Shown here one piece after another: positions 19,773-28,771 of a stretch of DNA of 64,000 nucleotides. Origin of the DNA: CAVVEQ01 sp963806635. GTDB taxonomy: Bacteria; Chloroflexota; Anaerolineae; Anaerolineales; Anaerolineaceae. The notes under the pieces are model-generated. The model did not search any database, had not been told where the DNA came from, and worked only from the letters and a program-made list of their open reading frames with translations. The position numbers and the translations under genes are program-made. The DNA is taken from the NCBI GenBank assembly GCA_963806635.1, contig CAWDZA010000016.1, positions 118,583-182,582 of the forward strand, given 5' to 3'. The stretch's first letter is position 1, and each line of letters begins with the position of its first letter.

Positions 19773-20605
19773 TGGCCTCCACCCCTTCCCCCCACTTTCC
19801 CGTCGCGGCAATCACCAATCCCGGCCGAATCCGAAGACAGAACGAAGACCGTCTGAAGGTCACGCCCTATCGTTTACCGCGCAAACAGACCCCTGCCATT
19901 CTGGCTGTGCTGGCAGATGGTATTGGCGGTCACCCGGCAGGTGAGGTGGCTGCGGAGATGGCGGTGGAATCCATCACCCGTCGGGTGACCCGCAGCCTTG
20001 ATTCGGATCACGCCAGGACCCTCACGAAAGCCATCCAGTCCGCCAGCCGCGAGATCTACAAGCACGGACTCAGGCACCCCGGGCAGTTGGGATTGGGTAC
20101 CACCATCGCCTGCGCATTGGTGGTTGAAAGGCAGCTTTATACTGCCAATGTGGGCGATAGCCGCATTTACCTGTTGCGCGGAAATCGTCTCCTGCAGCTC
20201 AGTGAGGACCATACCTGGGTGCGGGAAATGCTCGACCGCCGTCTGATCACCGCCGAGCAGGCTGTCAACCATCCGAACTCGCATGTCATCCGCCGCTTCC
20301 TGGGCAGTCCGTTGCCCCCCGAGGTGGACCTGCGCATGCGCCTTTCGCTCACTGAAAGCGACTATGTCTCCCTGACAAATCAGGGCATGGTTCTGGAAAG
20401 CGGGGATCAACTGCTGCTCTGCAGCGACGGGCTGACCGACCTGGCGGGGGACGCGGAGATCAAGTCTATTCTGGAGAAAAACCCGTTGAGCCAGGCGCTT
20501 AATCACATGGTAGCGCTCGCCCTCGAGCGCGGCGGCACCGACAACATTTCGATCATTCTGCTTGCGGTTCCCCCGGGCAGGCAGCAGGCAATCCAAACCG
20601 ATTAA
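19772..20605 (+). CDS. PP2C-family serine/threonine phosphatase
   Basis: Metal-dependent protein phosphatase of the Stp/PrpC type, 277 residues and cytoplasmic. Conserved motifs in order are IRRQNEDR, LADGIGGHPAGEVAA, GTTIACALV, ANVGDSRIYLL, SEDHTWV, LCSDGLTD and GGTDNISIILL. The acidic metal ligands are all present. Its start overlaps the stop of the FHA gene (TAATG), so the pair is translated together; the phosphatase probably resets the phospho-signal read by the FHA domain. The stop codon overlaps that of the convergent lyase gene. Confidence 0.93.
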   Translation: MASTPSPHFPVAAITNPGRIRRQNEDRLKVTPYRLPRKQTPAILAVLADGIGGHPAGEVAAEMAVESITRRVTRSLDSDHARTLTKAIQSASREIYKHGLRHPGQLGLGTTIACALVVERQLYTANVGDSRIYLLRGNRLLQLSEDHTWVREMLDRRLITAEQAVNHPNSHVIRRFLGSPLPPEVDLRMRLSLTESDYVSLTNQGMVLESGDQLLLCSDGLTDLAGDAEIKSILEKNPLSQALNHMVALALERGGTDNISIILLAVPPGRQQAIQTD

Positions 20606-21480
20606 ATCTTGAAATTGTCCTCAATGCCTGCGCGGGCAAGGATATTTTGCGCCTTGCGAATGACCGGCATATCCACCATCTTGCCATCATACTCAAACGC
20701 CCCCCTGCCCCCGGCTTGATGAACTTGAAACGCTGCAAGCAAGGCGCGAGCCTTTTCGATCTCCAGGGCTGAGGGGGTGAACGCCTTTTGCACCGGTTCC
20801 ACCTGAGCCGGGTGGATGACTTGCTTTCCGCTGAACCCCAGCCTTGCCCCGGCCAGGGATTCACGCTCCAACACCTCCAGGTCGCGGAACTCCACGGTCA
20901 CCAGGTCCACCGCCTGCAGCCCGAAAGCGGCAGCAGCCATCACCAGGGCTTCTCGCGCGTAGAGGAACTCGGTTGCCTCCGCGGTGCGCGTTGCGCCGAT
21001 CGCGGCTGCCAGGTCCTCCGCGCCAAAGATCAACCCCTCCAGCCTGTTGCAGGCAGCACAGATCTCCCTGAGGTTCATGTACGCCTGTGCGGTTTCAATC
21101 AGCGCCAGGATCTTGATATGTCCTTGCGGAGAGCCCTTGACCTTTTCAATTTCACCGGCTTTCTGACATACGAAATCCAGTTCTGCAGCGTTTTCCACCT
21201 TCGGCAGGACAATCCCATCGGGCAGTGATGGAAGAATTATCTCCAGGTCGCACTCGCCGCGGTCACCGCGCACAGGATTAATGCGCACCAGGCGCTCGCT
21301 TCTTCCAAAATTCACTGAAGTGAGTGCCCGGGCGATCGTCTCGGCTGCCGCATCCTTCCGTCCAAGGGCCACGCCGTCCTCGATATCCAACATGAGCGTA
21401 TCCGCACCCAGCGCGGCAGCTTTTTCGATCTTGTGCATGTCGTCGCCGGGAACGTACATCAAAGCCCGTCTCGCTCGCAT
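20602..21480 (-). CDS. HpcH/HpaI-family lyase, CitE-like
   Basis: TIM-barrel C-C lyase of the citrate lyase beta / malyl-CoA lyase group. Motifs include RALMYVPGDD, MLDIEDGVALGRKDAAA, RINPVRGDRGECDLE, IVLPKVEN, ALIETAQAYMN, FGAEDLAAAIG and SGKQVIHPAQVEPV. The Arg, Glu and Asp residues for Mg-CoA-ester binding are in place. No citrate lyase alpha or gamma genes are nearby, so it is not a classical CitDEF complex; a stand-alone acyl-CoA lyase such as citramalyl-CoA lyase is plausible. The start at 21480 follows GGAGGTGACC. Confidence 0.88.
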   Translation of the reverse strand: MRARRALMYVPGDDMHKIEKAAALGADTLMLDIEDGVALGRKDAAAETIARALTSVNFGRSERLVRINPVRGDRGECDLEIILPSLPDGIVLPKVENAAELDFVCQKAGEIEKVKGSPQGHIKILALIETAQAYMNLREICAACNRLEGLIFGAEDLAAAIGATRTAEATEFLYAREALVMAAAAFGLQAVDLVTVEFRDLEVLERESLAGARLGFSGKQVIHPAQVEPVQKAFTPSALEIEKARALLAAFQVHQAGGRGAFEYDGKMVDMPVIRKAQNILARAGIEDNFKI

Positions 21481-21513
21481 GGTCACCTCCAGGAATTCAC
21501 ATAAGCTGCCTGA

Positions 21514-21521
21514 ATTATAAT
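21514..21521. promoter_or_regulatory. Palindromic shared -10 box for divergent lyase and DUF3267 genes
   Basis: ATTATAAT reads TATAAT on both strands, offset by two bases. On the plus strand it lies exactly six bases before the DUF3267 ATG (leaderless). On the minus strand it would serve the lyase gene with a leader of about 30 bases carrying GGAGG. The two polymerases could not bind at once. Confidence 0.5.
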
Positions 21522-21527
21522 GTTTTG

Positions 21528-22130
21528 ATGAAACCCGTCCAATCCCTCCCGGATGGATATTCCCTCAAGCAATCTCTCGATCTTTCGGCGAACACGCGCG
21601 CGCTGTTGGGCTTGAACCTGGTCGGTGTGGCGCTTTTCTTTCTTTTCGCCTGGCTTTTTTCCTCGCTTGCGGTTCGAATTCGTCCGGATGCTGTATCCAT
21701 CTTCCCGGTGATCGAGATCGGCAGCCTGCTCGGAGTTCTCTGGCTGGTGCTTGCCCTTCTCGCGCTGCAGGCGGTGATGATCGTCCTGCATGAGGGACTG
21801 CACGGTTTCTTCTTTTACGCGTTCACCCGAGCCCGCCCGAAATTTGCCTTCAAGGGTCTGTATGCGTATGCCGCCTTGCCCGGCTGGTACTTTCCACGCG
21901 CCTATTACCTGGTGATCTGCCTTGCGCCGCTCGTGGGCATCACCCTGCTCGGTTTCTTAATGATCGCCGTCATTCCCCCCGCGTGGATCCCGGCGGTGCT
22001 GGTGGTGATGACCCTGAACGCCGCCGGCTCGGTGGGGGATATGGCTGTGGCTGCCTGGCTGCTCCGCGCTCCGGCCGGGAGCCTGGCCAACGACCAGGGG
22101 GATGCCTTCAACCTCTATATCCCGGCGTGA
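21528..22130 (+). CDS. DUF3267-family putative membrane zinc protease
   Basis: Integral membrane protein of 200 residues with four to five helices. The helix VMIVLHEGLHGFFF carries an HExxH-type zinc-protease motif (HEGLH), the hallmark of DUF3267 proteins, and a second conserved segment LPGWYFPRAYYLVICLAPL follows. A substrate is not known for the family. The ATG at 21528 is preferred over an upstream TTG because it sits six bases after a TATAAT box. Confidence 0.78.
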   Translation: MKPVQSLPDGYSLKQSLDLSANTRALLGLNLVGVALFFLFAWLFSSLAVRIRPDAVSIFPVIEIGSLLGVLWLVLALLALQAVMIVLHEGLHGFFFYAFTRARPKFAFKGLYAYAALPGWYFPRAYYLVICLAPLVGITLLGFLMIAVIPPAWIPAVLVVMTLNAAGSVGDMAVAAWLLRAPAGSLANDQGDAFNLYIPA

Positions 22131-22163
22131 TAAAATTCACGCATCTTCTCCGCGAGGTGACGT

Positions 22164-23939
22164 ATGCCTGAACCCATCCTGGTGGCCATTGCCTGGCCCT
22201 ACGCCAACGCCGAGATACACGTCGGCAATCTCACCGGCTCACACCTGCCGGGGGATATCTTCGCGCGCTATAACCGGCTGCGCGGTCGGGATGTGGCCAT
22301 GGTCTCGGGCTCCGATTCGCACGGCACCCCGGTGACCATCAAAGCCGACGCGGAAGGCAAGACCGCCCTGGCGGTTGCCAAACGCTACCATGAGGGGTTT
22401 CTCGAGTTGCTTCAGCAGCTGGGCATCACCTACGACCTCTTCACCACCACCCACACCCAGAATCACTTTTCCGTCTCCCAGCGCATGTTCCTGGCGCTTA
22501 AGAAAAACGGCTTCCTCTATACCGAGACGCAATCCCAGTGGTTTTCCCCGGCGCTCAACCGCTTCCTGCCCGACCGCTATGTGGAGGGCACCTGTTACAT
22601 CTGCGGATACGATAAAGCCCGCAGCGATCAGTGCGATAAATGCGGTAACTTGCTTGACCCGGCCAAACTGATCGACCCGCGCTGCAAGATCGATGGCTCC
22701 ACCCCCGAGCTGCGCGAGACCGAGCACTTCTTCCTCGATCTCGGACGCCTGCAGGGGCAGGTGGAGGATTACCTGAAAACGAAGGAGTCCTTCTGGCGGC
22801 CCAACGTGCTGCGCCAGTCACTGGGGCAGATGCAGGCGGATGCGCTGCACGGGCGCGCCATCACCCGCGACCTGGATTGGGGCATCCCCGTGCCGGTGGA
22901 AGGCTGGCAGGGCAAGTGCCTGTATGTCTGGTTCGAGGCTGTCATTGGTTACCTTTCCGCCGCCATCGAGCACGGGCATCTTTCAGGTGACCCCGAAGCC
23001 TGGCGCAAGTGGTGGCAGAACCCAGAAGCGCGTTCCTACTATTTCATTGGCAAGGACAACATCCCCTTCCACGCCATCATCTGGCCGGCGGAGCTGCTGG
23101 GCGTTGGCACCGATTTCGACCCCGAAGGCGCCCTGACCCTGCCCTATAACGTCCCTGCCAACGAATTCATGAACCTGGAGGGCGAAAAGATCTCCGGCAG
23201 CCGCAACTGGGCTGTCTGGGGTAGGGATTTCCTCTCCCGCTACGACCCCGATCCCCTGCGCTATTACCTGACGGTGAACATGCCCGAGACCCGCGATTCT
23301 GACTGGGACTGGGAGGACTTCTTCCACAAGAACAACGACGAGCTGCTGGCCACCTGGGGCAACCTTGCCAATCGTGTACTCGCCTTTACCTATAAGAACT
23401 GGGAGGGCGTGGTGCCCGACCCAGGCGAGCTAACCCAAATGGATCAGGAATTGCTTGCCTCTGTGGAAAAGGGTTTCGAGACCGTCGCGGTGGAATACGA
23501 GGCGGTGAATTTACGTGCAGCGCTCGCCGAAGCCATGCGCCTGGCGGGCGATGTCAATAAATACCTGGATACCACCGCCCCCTGGATCGCGATCAAGACT
23601 GACCGCCAGGCTGCCGCGCGGGCGGTCTATGTTGCAATCCGCGCGATCGATTCATTACGTATTCTCCTGGCCCCGGTGCTGCCGTTCACATCCGAGAAGC
23701 TCAATCGATTCCTTGGCTATTCTGAACCCATCTTTGGTACCCAGTTCACCGAGGTGGTGAAGGATGATCTCGGCGAGCACCGTGTGCTGCGCTACGATGG
23801 TTCCACCGCCCGGGGAACCTGGCTGCCGTCAGATCTGAAACCGGGAACCAAGCTGAACCCCCCCGAGCCGCTGTTCAAGAAGCTGGATGTATCGATCGTT
23901 GAAGAGGAGCGGGGCAGGTTGGGAAAACCTTCCGGATAA
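22164..23939 (+). CDS. metG: Methionyl-tRNA synthetase
   Basis: Charges tRNA-Met. The catalytic domain has the HIGH-type motif HVGN, a zinc knuckle with paired CxxC (CYICGYDKARSDQCDKCGN), WFEAVIGYLSA, and the KMSKS loop as KISGSRN, the variant seen in MetRS forms ending in NWAVW. The C-terminal alpha-helical anticodon-binding domain is complete (NRVLAFTYKNW). There is no appended EMAP-like tRNA-binding domain. The length of 591 is normal for this form. GCGAGGTG precedes the ATG. Confidence 0.96.
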   Translation: MPEPILVAIAWPYANAEIHVGNLTGSHLPGDIFARYNRLRGRDVAMVSGSDSHGTPVTIKADAEGKTALAVAKRYHEGFLELLQQLGITYDLFTTTHTQNHFSVSQRMFLALKKNGFLYTETQSQWFSPALNRFLPDRYVEGTCYICGYDKARSDQCDKCGNLLDPAKLIDPRCKIDGSTPELRETEHFFLDLGRLQGQVEDYLKTKESFWRPNVLRQSLGQMQADALHGRAITRDLDWGIPVPVEGWQGKCLYVWFEAVIGYLSAAIEHGHLSGDPEAWRKWWQNPEARSYYFIGKDNIPFHAIIWPAELLGVGTDFDPEGALTLPYNVPANEFMNLEGEKISGSRNWAVWGRDFLSRYDPDPLRYYLTVNMPETRDSDWDWEDFFHKNNDELLATWGNLANRVLAFTYKNWEGVVPDPGELTQMDQELLASVEKGFETVAVEYEAVNLRAALAEAMRLAGDVNKYLDTTAPWIAIKTDRQAAARAVYVAIRAIDSLRILLAPVLPFTSEKLNRFLGYSEPIFGTQFTEVVKDDLGEHRVLRYDGSTARGTWLPSDLKPGTKLNPPEPLFKKLDVSIVEEERGRLGKPSG

Positions 23940-23966
23940 ATATTTTTATCATCTTGTGCGATTTCT

Positions 23967-24086
23967 TGTCATTGCGAGGAAACCGGAGGTTTCCGAAGCA
24001 ATCGCATATATAGTCAATTATGTTATCGACCAAAGGTTTCTTTTTGTGAGATTGCCGCGTCGGGCATCGCCCTCCTCGCAATGACA
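23967..24086. repeat. REP/MITE-like inverted-repeat element
   Basis: A 120-bp element bounded by a perfect 14-bp inverted repeat, TGTCATTGCGAGGA and TCCTCGCAATGACA. Inside, GCAATC (23998-24003) pairs with GATTGC (24050-24055). Each arm also holds its own perfect hairpin: GGAAACC-GGA-GGTTTCC on the left (23978-23994) and GGGC-ATC-GCCC on the right (24062-24072). It lies in the convergent gap between metG and the nucleosidase gene and has no coding capacity. Similar TCATTGCGAGGA motifs are, from memory, dispersed repeats in several anaerobe genomes; only one copy is in this window. Confidence 0.75.
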
Positions 24087-24123
24087 AAATAGTCATTAGG
24101 GGTGGGATAACCTGCCGAATTTT

Positions 24124-24823
24124 TTATTCCCCCAATCCCCCACCATTCACCCACTCCCCAAACCCCTCTGCCAACCTCTTCATCACCTCGCGGGTCTTCT
24201 CCACGAACAACCCGTAATCCCCATAGGCTTCCCCGCCTGCTTCCCCCACCAGGTCGGTGACCCCACGCAGGATCAGGCACTTCACCCCGTTGCGCGCGCA
24301 TACCCAGGCAAGTGTACCGGATTCCCAGTCTGCGGCTACCGCGTCATATTTCTCAACAAGCATTGGAATATCTATGGGCTGGATATCGCGATCGCCCGAG
24401 ACCAGCACCGAGCGCCGCACGGCAAAGGGCAAGGGTTCCTTCAACCATGAAAGGTCCAGGTCCACGCTGCGCTCCGCGATGCAATCCAGCCGCGTCCCCC
24501 ATCATTTCAATGATGTCGTAGACCACCGTCCGCTTGGCAAGGATCACCTCGCCGCGCTCCACCCGTCCCGCGAACCCCCCGCAGGTGCCCAGGTTGACGA
24601 GCACCTCGCCCTGCCAGCGGTCAATGGCATACTGCGCAGCTCCCCCAGAGGCGGATTTCCCCCAGCCCGCTTGCATCACAGGGATCTCACATTGCCCGAT
24701 CTTCCAGGTGAACCACTCACCGTATGGCGTGCGCTCCACAGCCACACCAGGCAGCAGATCCCGCACGGCCTGCCATTCGGCATCCGCCGAGATCAGCACC
24801 ACCATCTTATTCTTCGCGGTCAT
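24124..24823 (-). CDS. MTA/SAH nucleosidase-like phosphorylase (one frameshift)
   Basis: Purine nucleoside hydrolase/phosphorylase-superfamily protein of about 232 residues. Visible motifs are MVVLISADAEWQAV at the N-terminus, VMQAGWGKSASGGAAQYAI, LVNLGTCGGFAG, and, in the second frame, YDAVAADWESGTLAWVC and ILRGVTDLVG with the catalytic-type Asp. The frame breaks in a five-G run (24496-24500); deleting one G gives MMGTRLDCIAERSVDLDLSW. The start overlaps the upstream glycosyltransferase by 17 bases. The exact substrate (methylthioadenosine, S-adenosylhomocysteine or a nucleoside) cannot be told. Confidence 0.8.
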
Positions 24824-26048
24824 GGAACAGCCAGCGGTAAAGCTCGGATTCGCTCAGGATCTCATCCACCCTTTGCTGGATGCGCCTGGAGCGGCTTTTC
24901 CCGATATAGGGTCCGCGTATTGCGGCCTTTTGGAGCAGGTCCGCCACAGCGTAGGCGGCATCTGGCAGGCCGATCTTTTGCGCCTTTTCCTTGCGCTCGG
25001 TGAGCTCCTTTTCTCCATCCTCCAGCCAGCGGGCCAGTTCCCGCACCAGCCCTTCGGGCTCGGCAGCCAGCACCGCGGCACCCTGGGAAATGATGAATTC
25101 CGCGTTGCCCGATTCCTGCCCTTCGATCACCTCGCAAAGCAGCATCGGCAGCCCCGCCGCCAGCGATTCGGTCACGATCAACCCGCCCGCTTTGCTGACC
25201 AAAATATCCGCAGCCCGCATCAATGCCGGCATGTCTTTTGAAAAATTCTTGACCACCACCGGGATCCGCCAGTCGAGCGCCTGTAATTCCTTATAGAGTT
25301 TTTCATTCTTCCCCGCCACGGCGATCACCTGCACTGGCAGCCCGGAAGCGTTCACCGCCTGCAGGGAGGGCAGCAGGTTGAAAACGCGGATCGAACCAAC
25401 CGCCAGGATGGTCACCCTGTCCGGCTCAAGCCCCAGCTCGCGGCGGATCTCCCCCGGAGAGCGCTTCTCCTTAACGATGCTTGGGCTCACCGGGATACCG
25501 GTCAGGTGCAGTCTTCGCTCCAAAATGCCGCGTCTCAGCGCCAGGTCGCGGGTGGCTTCATTGGGCACGCATACACCGCTGAGGCGTTTATTGAACCACA
25601 GCGTTTGCGCCGAGGACATATCCGTTACCACGTTGAAAAGCGGGGGGTGAATACCGGTGGTATCAAAATGCTCCAGCAGCGGCGCCTGGTAGAGCGGGTT
25701 GGTTGCAAGGATGGCATGCGGCTGAAATTTCTGAACCATCGAGCGCATCAGGTCGTAGAGCAGCACCACCGTGGTGGTGGCGGTGAGGGCAGTGATCGGC
25801 CGGGTCTTTATGGCTTCGTAGCCGAATACGTACAGGTCCTGCGGGATGTATTTGACCAGCCGGTCGTAATCATCCTGCCCCAACCGGCGCAGCAGGAAGG
25901 CGCGGTCCTCATCCAGCGGGTTGATCACCAGCGGCTCGCAGCACTCGGCATATTGATCCAGGATCGCATCCCGCACGGCATTGGCGGCTGAACGGTGCCC
26001 GAAACCCGCGTCGATGGTCAGGATCAGGATGCGTTTTTTTTCGCTCAT
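24807..26048 (-). CDS. Glycosyltransferase, MGDG-synthase/GT28 type
   Basis: Membrane-associated glycosyltransferase of about 413 residues, probably glycosylating diacylglycerol or a lipid precursor. The N-terminal MGDG-synthase domain has the motif DAGFGHRSAANAV; the C-terminal GT-B half has SIRVFNLLP, VVVKNFSKDMPALMRAADILVSKAGGLIVTESLAAGLPMLL and EGQESGN, typical of UDP-sugar binding. The ATG at 26048 overlaps the pncC stop (ATGA). An alternative longer start lies inside pncC and is not preferred. The sugar donor is unknown. Confidence 0.87.
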   Translation of the reverse strand: MSEKKRILILTIDAGFGHRSAANAVRDAILDQYAECCEPLVINPLDEDRAFLLRRLGQDDYDRLVKYIPQDLYVFGYEAIKTRPITALTATTTVVLLYDLMRSMVQKFQPHAILATNPLYQAPLLEHFDTTGIHPPLFNVVTDMSSAQTLWFNKRLSGVCVPNEATRDLALRRGILERRLHLTGIPVSPSIVKEKRSPGEIRRELGLEPDRVTILAVGSIRVFNLLPSLQAVNASGLPVQVIAVAGKNEKLYKELQALDWRIPVVVKNFSKDMPALMRAADILVSKAGGLIVTESLAAGLPMLLCEVIEGQESGNAEFIISQGAAVLAAEPEGLVRELARWLEDGEKELTERKEKAQKIGLPDAAYAVADLLQKAAIRGPYIGKSRSRRIQQRVDEILSESELYRWLFHDREE

Positions 26049-26576
26049 GCCGCCGCCATATCCCATCCAGGGCGGGGATAGCCCTGCTGCAGGTAATCGA
26101 GGAGGATCTGCAGCGCTTCCTCAGCCGCGGAATCCTTATTATCCAGCCTGTCGCCGGAAAATTGAAATTTCCATGCCCAGCCTCCATCAGCCGCGCTCAG
26201 TCCGATCCAGACAAGCCCCACCGGTTTGTCCGCGCTGCCCCCGCCCGGACCCGCGATGCCGCTGACCGCCAGTCCGATGATGGAGGGTACCGGGAAAACC
26301 CCGCGCAGCGAGCTGCGCACGCCCCTCGCCATTTCAAGCACCGTCTCCCCGCTCACCGCACCGGAATCGGAAAGCGTGTCCTCCCGCACCTCCAGCCAGG
26401 CCTGCTTGGCTTCGTTGGCGTAGGAGATCACCCCGCCAAGGAAGTAATCCGAGGAGCCGGGGATGTTGGTGATCCGATGGCTGATCAACCCCCCGGTGCA
26501 GGATTCCGCCAGCTGCCAGACGCAAACCGCGGGAGGTAAGGAGGAGTCCGATCTGCAGTTCAGGGATCGAGGTCAT
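26045..26576 (-). CDS. pncC: CinA C-terminal-type nicotinamide-nucleotide amidase (one frameshift)
   Basis: Stand-alone amidase domain that deamidates NMN in pyridine nucleotide recycling. After deleting one base at about 26511-26516 the protein reads LLLTSRGLRLALAESCTGGLISHRITNIPGSSDYFLGG, with the catalytic Ser of ESCTGG, followed by YANEAK, SGIAGPGGGSADKPVG and a helical tail. It has no N-terminal CinA domain. First gene of a tight three-gene run with the glycosyltransferase and nucleosidase. The start at 26576 is less certain since no ribosome-binding site is visible. Confidence 0.85.
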
Positions 26577-26733
26577 GGATATGTTAGGTGAGATTAATTT
26601 TACCGGGAAAATCGACATGGGGTATTTAAGTGTCAAACGCCTGGATGAGGGGGGCATCCAAGCGTTCGACATTGTCAATATTATCATAAGTCAAGTATTT
26701 ATAACATTAGAATTTTGTGAGCAGTTTATCTCT

Positions 26734-27993
26734 TCAATCTCCGGAATAATATTTTCCCAGATATACCCCTTTGGCGAAGAGGGTGATGGCTCCACTTTCC
26801 GTGTTCAGCTTAAGGATATAGGCATCCACCCAGTTATCCCCCCGGCCTTCCACCAGCAGATTGGTGTTATCCAGCCAGGCAACCGGTTTGACCCACAGCT
26901 TTGGCAACCCCACTGCCGCCCCAAATTCGGCATCCGTCTTCTGTTTCGTAATCTGGACATCCGCGCTCGATGGCGCCAGGCGGATCACCGAATGAAAATC
27001 AGGGGTATCCGACATCTGGGTCCCGCTGCCTTCCATCCAGGCCACTTGTGAATTATCCGGCGAGAAGACCGCATACCCCATACCGCGGTCCGATCCGGGC
27101 AGCGCCGGTATTTCCACCTGGGTGTTTTGTTTCACATCCAGGATCAATAACCTGGTGAGGTCATCCCGATGCGAATAAGCCACCAGGCTGTGGTCATCGG
27201 AGATGCCGCTAAAGCGCTGAAATTCATCCAAAACCAAGGATGCGGATGGCTGCCCGGCATCCAGGCGGAAGAGCCCGCTATAGGGCGGGAAGACGATATC
27301 CCCGCCAATACCATAAGGCATGTGGGCATACCAAACCCCGGCAGGCTGCCCCTGTCCGCAGATCACAGATACAGGGAAGATCGCGTAACCGCGCGGATCC
27401 AGCTCGGTAATTGCCGGAGCTGCCGAGCCAACCCCTGCTCCCGTCGCGAGGTAAAGTGCGTTCTGGGTTCCACCCGAAGCGAACTCGGTTGTGGCATAGG
27501 AGAACACATCGCAGAATCCATCCCCGACCAGGGTGACCAGATTTGGCAGGTTAGCCCGCAGTTGGATATCCCCCGGGTTGCGGTATTCCGAAAGCGCGTA
27601 CCCCTGATAGGTGTAGAAAAACACCCGGTTGGATTCATTGGGAAGCGTGTATTTTGAAGAGGGGGCCGTCGTGTTGGAATCAACATTGAGATCAGAACCA
27701 AGAATGAGCTCGGTTAGAAATCCGCCATCCGGCGAAAGGAGGTTCACACCTTTTTTATCCAGCGGGTCCACCAGAACCGCTGCAAGCATTGGACCGCCGG
27801 GGGTGGCTGTCTCCGCCTGGGCAGGTGTCTGCGTTTCGACGGGTGGCAGTGCTTCAGGAGTCTGCGTCTGCGGAGGTGTCAGGGACGCACTTTCCGTGGG
27901 CTGACCAATGGTCACAGTGACAGGCACGCCGCAGGCCAGGCTGGTCAGCGCCAGGATGGCTAACATGGAAACAAGGATGGTGTTGCGGGACAT
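26734..27993 (-). CDS. Lipoprotein with predicted beta-propeller fold, unknown function
   Basis: Secreted lipoprotein of 419 residues. The signal peptide ends in lipobox LTSLAC, followed by a Thr/Pro/Glu/Gln linker to about residue 68. The rest has recurring propeller-like blades (VLVDPLDKKGVNLLSPDGG, SLVAYSHRDDLTRLLILDVKQNTQ, YAVFSPDNSQVAWMEGSG), reminiscent of TolB/WD40-like repeats. It lies nine bases downstream of another lipoprotein gene, so the two are probably co-transcribed. No enzymatic motif is seen. Confidence 0.65.
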   Translation of the reverse strand: MSRNTILVSMLAILALTSLACGVPVTVTIGQPTESASLTPPQTQTPEALPPVETQTPAQAETATPGGPMLAAVLVDPLDKKGVNLLSPDGGFLTELILGSDLNVDSNTTAPSSKYTLPNESNRVFFYTYQGYALSEYRNPGDIQLRANLPNLVTLVGDGFCDVFSYATTEFASGGTQNALYLATGAGVGSAAPAITELDPRGYAIFPVSVICGQGQPAGVWYAHMPYGIGGDIVFPPYSGLFRLDAGQPSASLVLDEFQRFSGISDDHSLVAYSHRDDLTRLLILDVKQNTQVEIPALPGSDRGMGYAVFSPDNSQVAWMEGSGTQMSDTPDFHSVIRLAPSSADVQITKQKTDAEFGAAVGLPKLWVKPVAWLDNTNLLVEGRGDNWVDAYILKLNTESGAITLFAKGVYLGKYYSGD

Positions 27994-28002
27994 GGGTTGG
28001 CT

Positions 28003-28563
28003 CTACTTCTCGGAGATGATGATGGATATTGCCAGTTTATCTCCAGCGGGAGTCATGGTGATGATCGCCTGCCGCCCGTCTTTTTCAAAATTGATATAAG
28101 CCATCTTGGGTAAAACCAGGCTGGGCTCAGTCTCCTGCCAACCGTTGGCTGGCATCTCCTGGCGGTAGAACTGGACCGCTTCATCCAGCGGGGTTGTGGT
28201 CATATAGATCACCTGTTTTTCCCCACCTGCGAATCCATAGGGATCTGGCAGAACGGGGATATCGGCAGGGGCTTCGCCAATGTTGATATTGGGGGGAATG
28301 GCTGCGAGCGTGGCTTGGATCTCAGGGCTCATTTCGCCCATCAATGCCTCCGCGGTCAATTGAATATCACCGGTTACAACATCCGCTGTTGATTGGATAT
28401 TTCCCACCACTTCGGTGGAAATACCCCCAACGGTTTCGAGCACGCGCTCCTTCACCTGGTCTCCGATATTTTGAAAATTGGGGAAAAAGCCGCAGGCGAG
28501 CGTAACGGCCAACACAAGGGACGAAATGGCAAGGATCCGAATGAACCTGGTGTGTTTATTCAT
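28003..28563 (-). CDS. Small secreted lipoprotein, unknown function
   Basis: Protein of 186 residues with a signal peptide ending in a lipobox-like TLAC (near residues 21-24), an amphipathic helical stretch (about 28-85) and a C-terminal mixed alpha/beta domain (MTTTPLDEAVQFYRQEMPANGWQ onward). That domain resembles small domains seen in other Chloroflexi lipoproteins, but no named family is recognised. GAGGAGG lies upstream of the ATG. It probably forms a two-gene unit with the propeller lipoprotein. The 208 bases after it, up to the next gene, hold nothing that can be supported. Confidence 0.6.
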   Translation of the reverse strand: MNKHTRFIRILAISSLVLAVTLACGFFPNFQNIGDQVKERVLETVGGISTEVVGNIQSTADVVTGDIQLTAEALMGEMSPEIQATLAAIPPNINIGEAPADIPVLPDPYGFAGGEKQVIYMTTTPLDEAVQFYRQEMPANGWQETEPSLVLPKMAYINFEKDGRQAIITMTPAGDKLAISIIISEK

Positions 28564-28771
28564 GACTTCCTCCTCGATTGGATGATCTCCATATGGACTT
28601 TACCTTAAAACTCTTCCTTATTCAAGCAAGAAATCAGACTCAATATTTATTGAATCACGCAAATTTGATAAGGACCCCCACAGCAGCGGGGTTGGTTTTC
28701 CTGTAAAATTCTTAATTATGTACTGGGGATGATCAACATGTTGAAGGCAACCCTCAGCCAGGTCATGATAT

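Noticed and set aside
20602..21480. CitE-like gene as part of a citrate lyase complex
   Set aside because: No alpha, gamma or accessory citrate lyase gene is adjacent, and the stand-alone context fits other CoA-ester lyases better.
23968..24085. Inverted repeat as part of a CRISPR or attachment site
   Set aside because: There is only one pair of arms, no spacer-repeat series, and no integrase or cas gene in the window.
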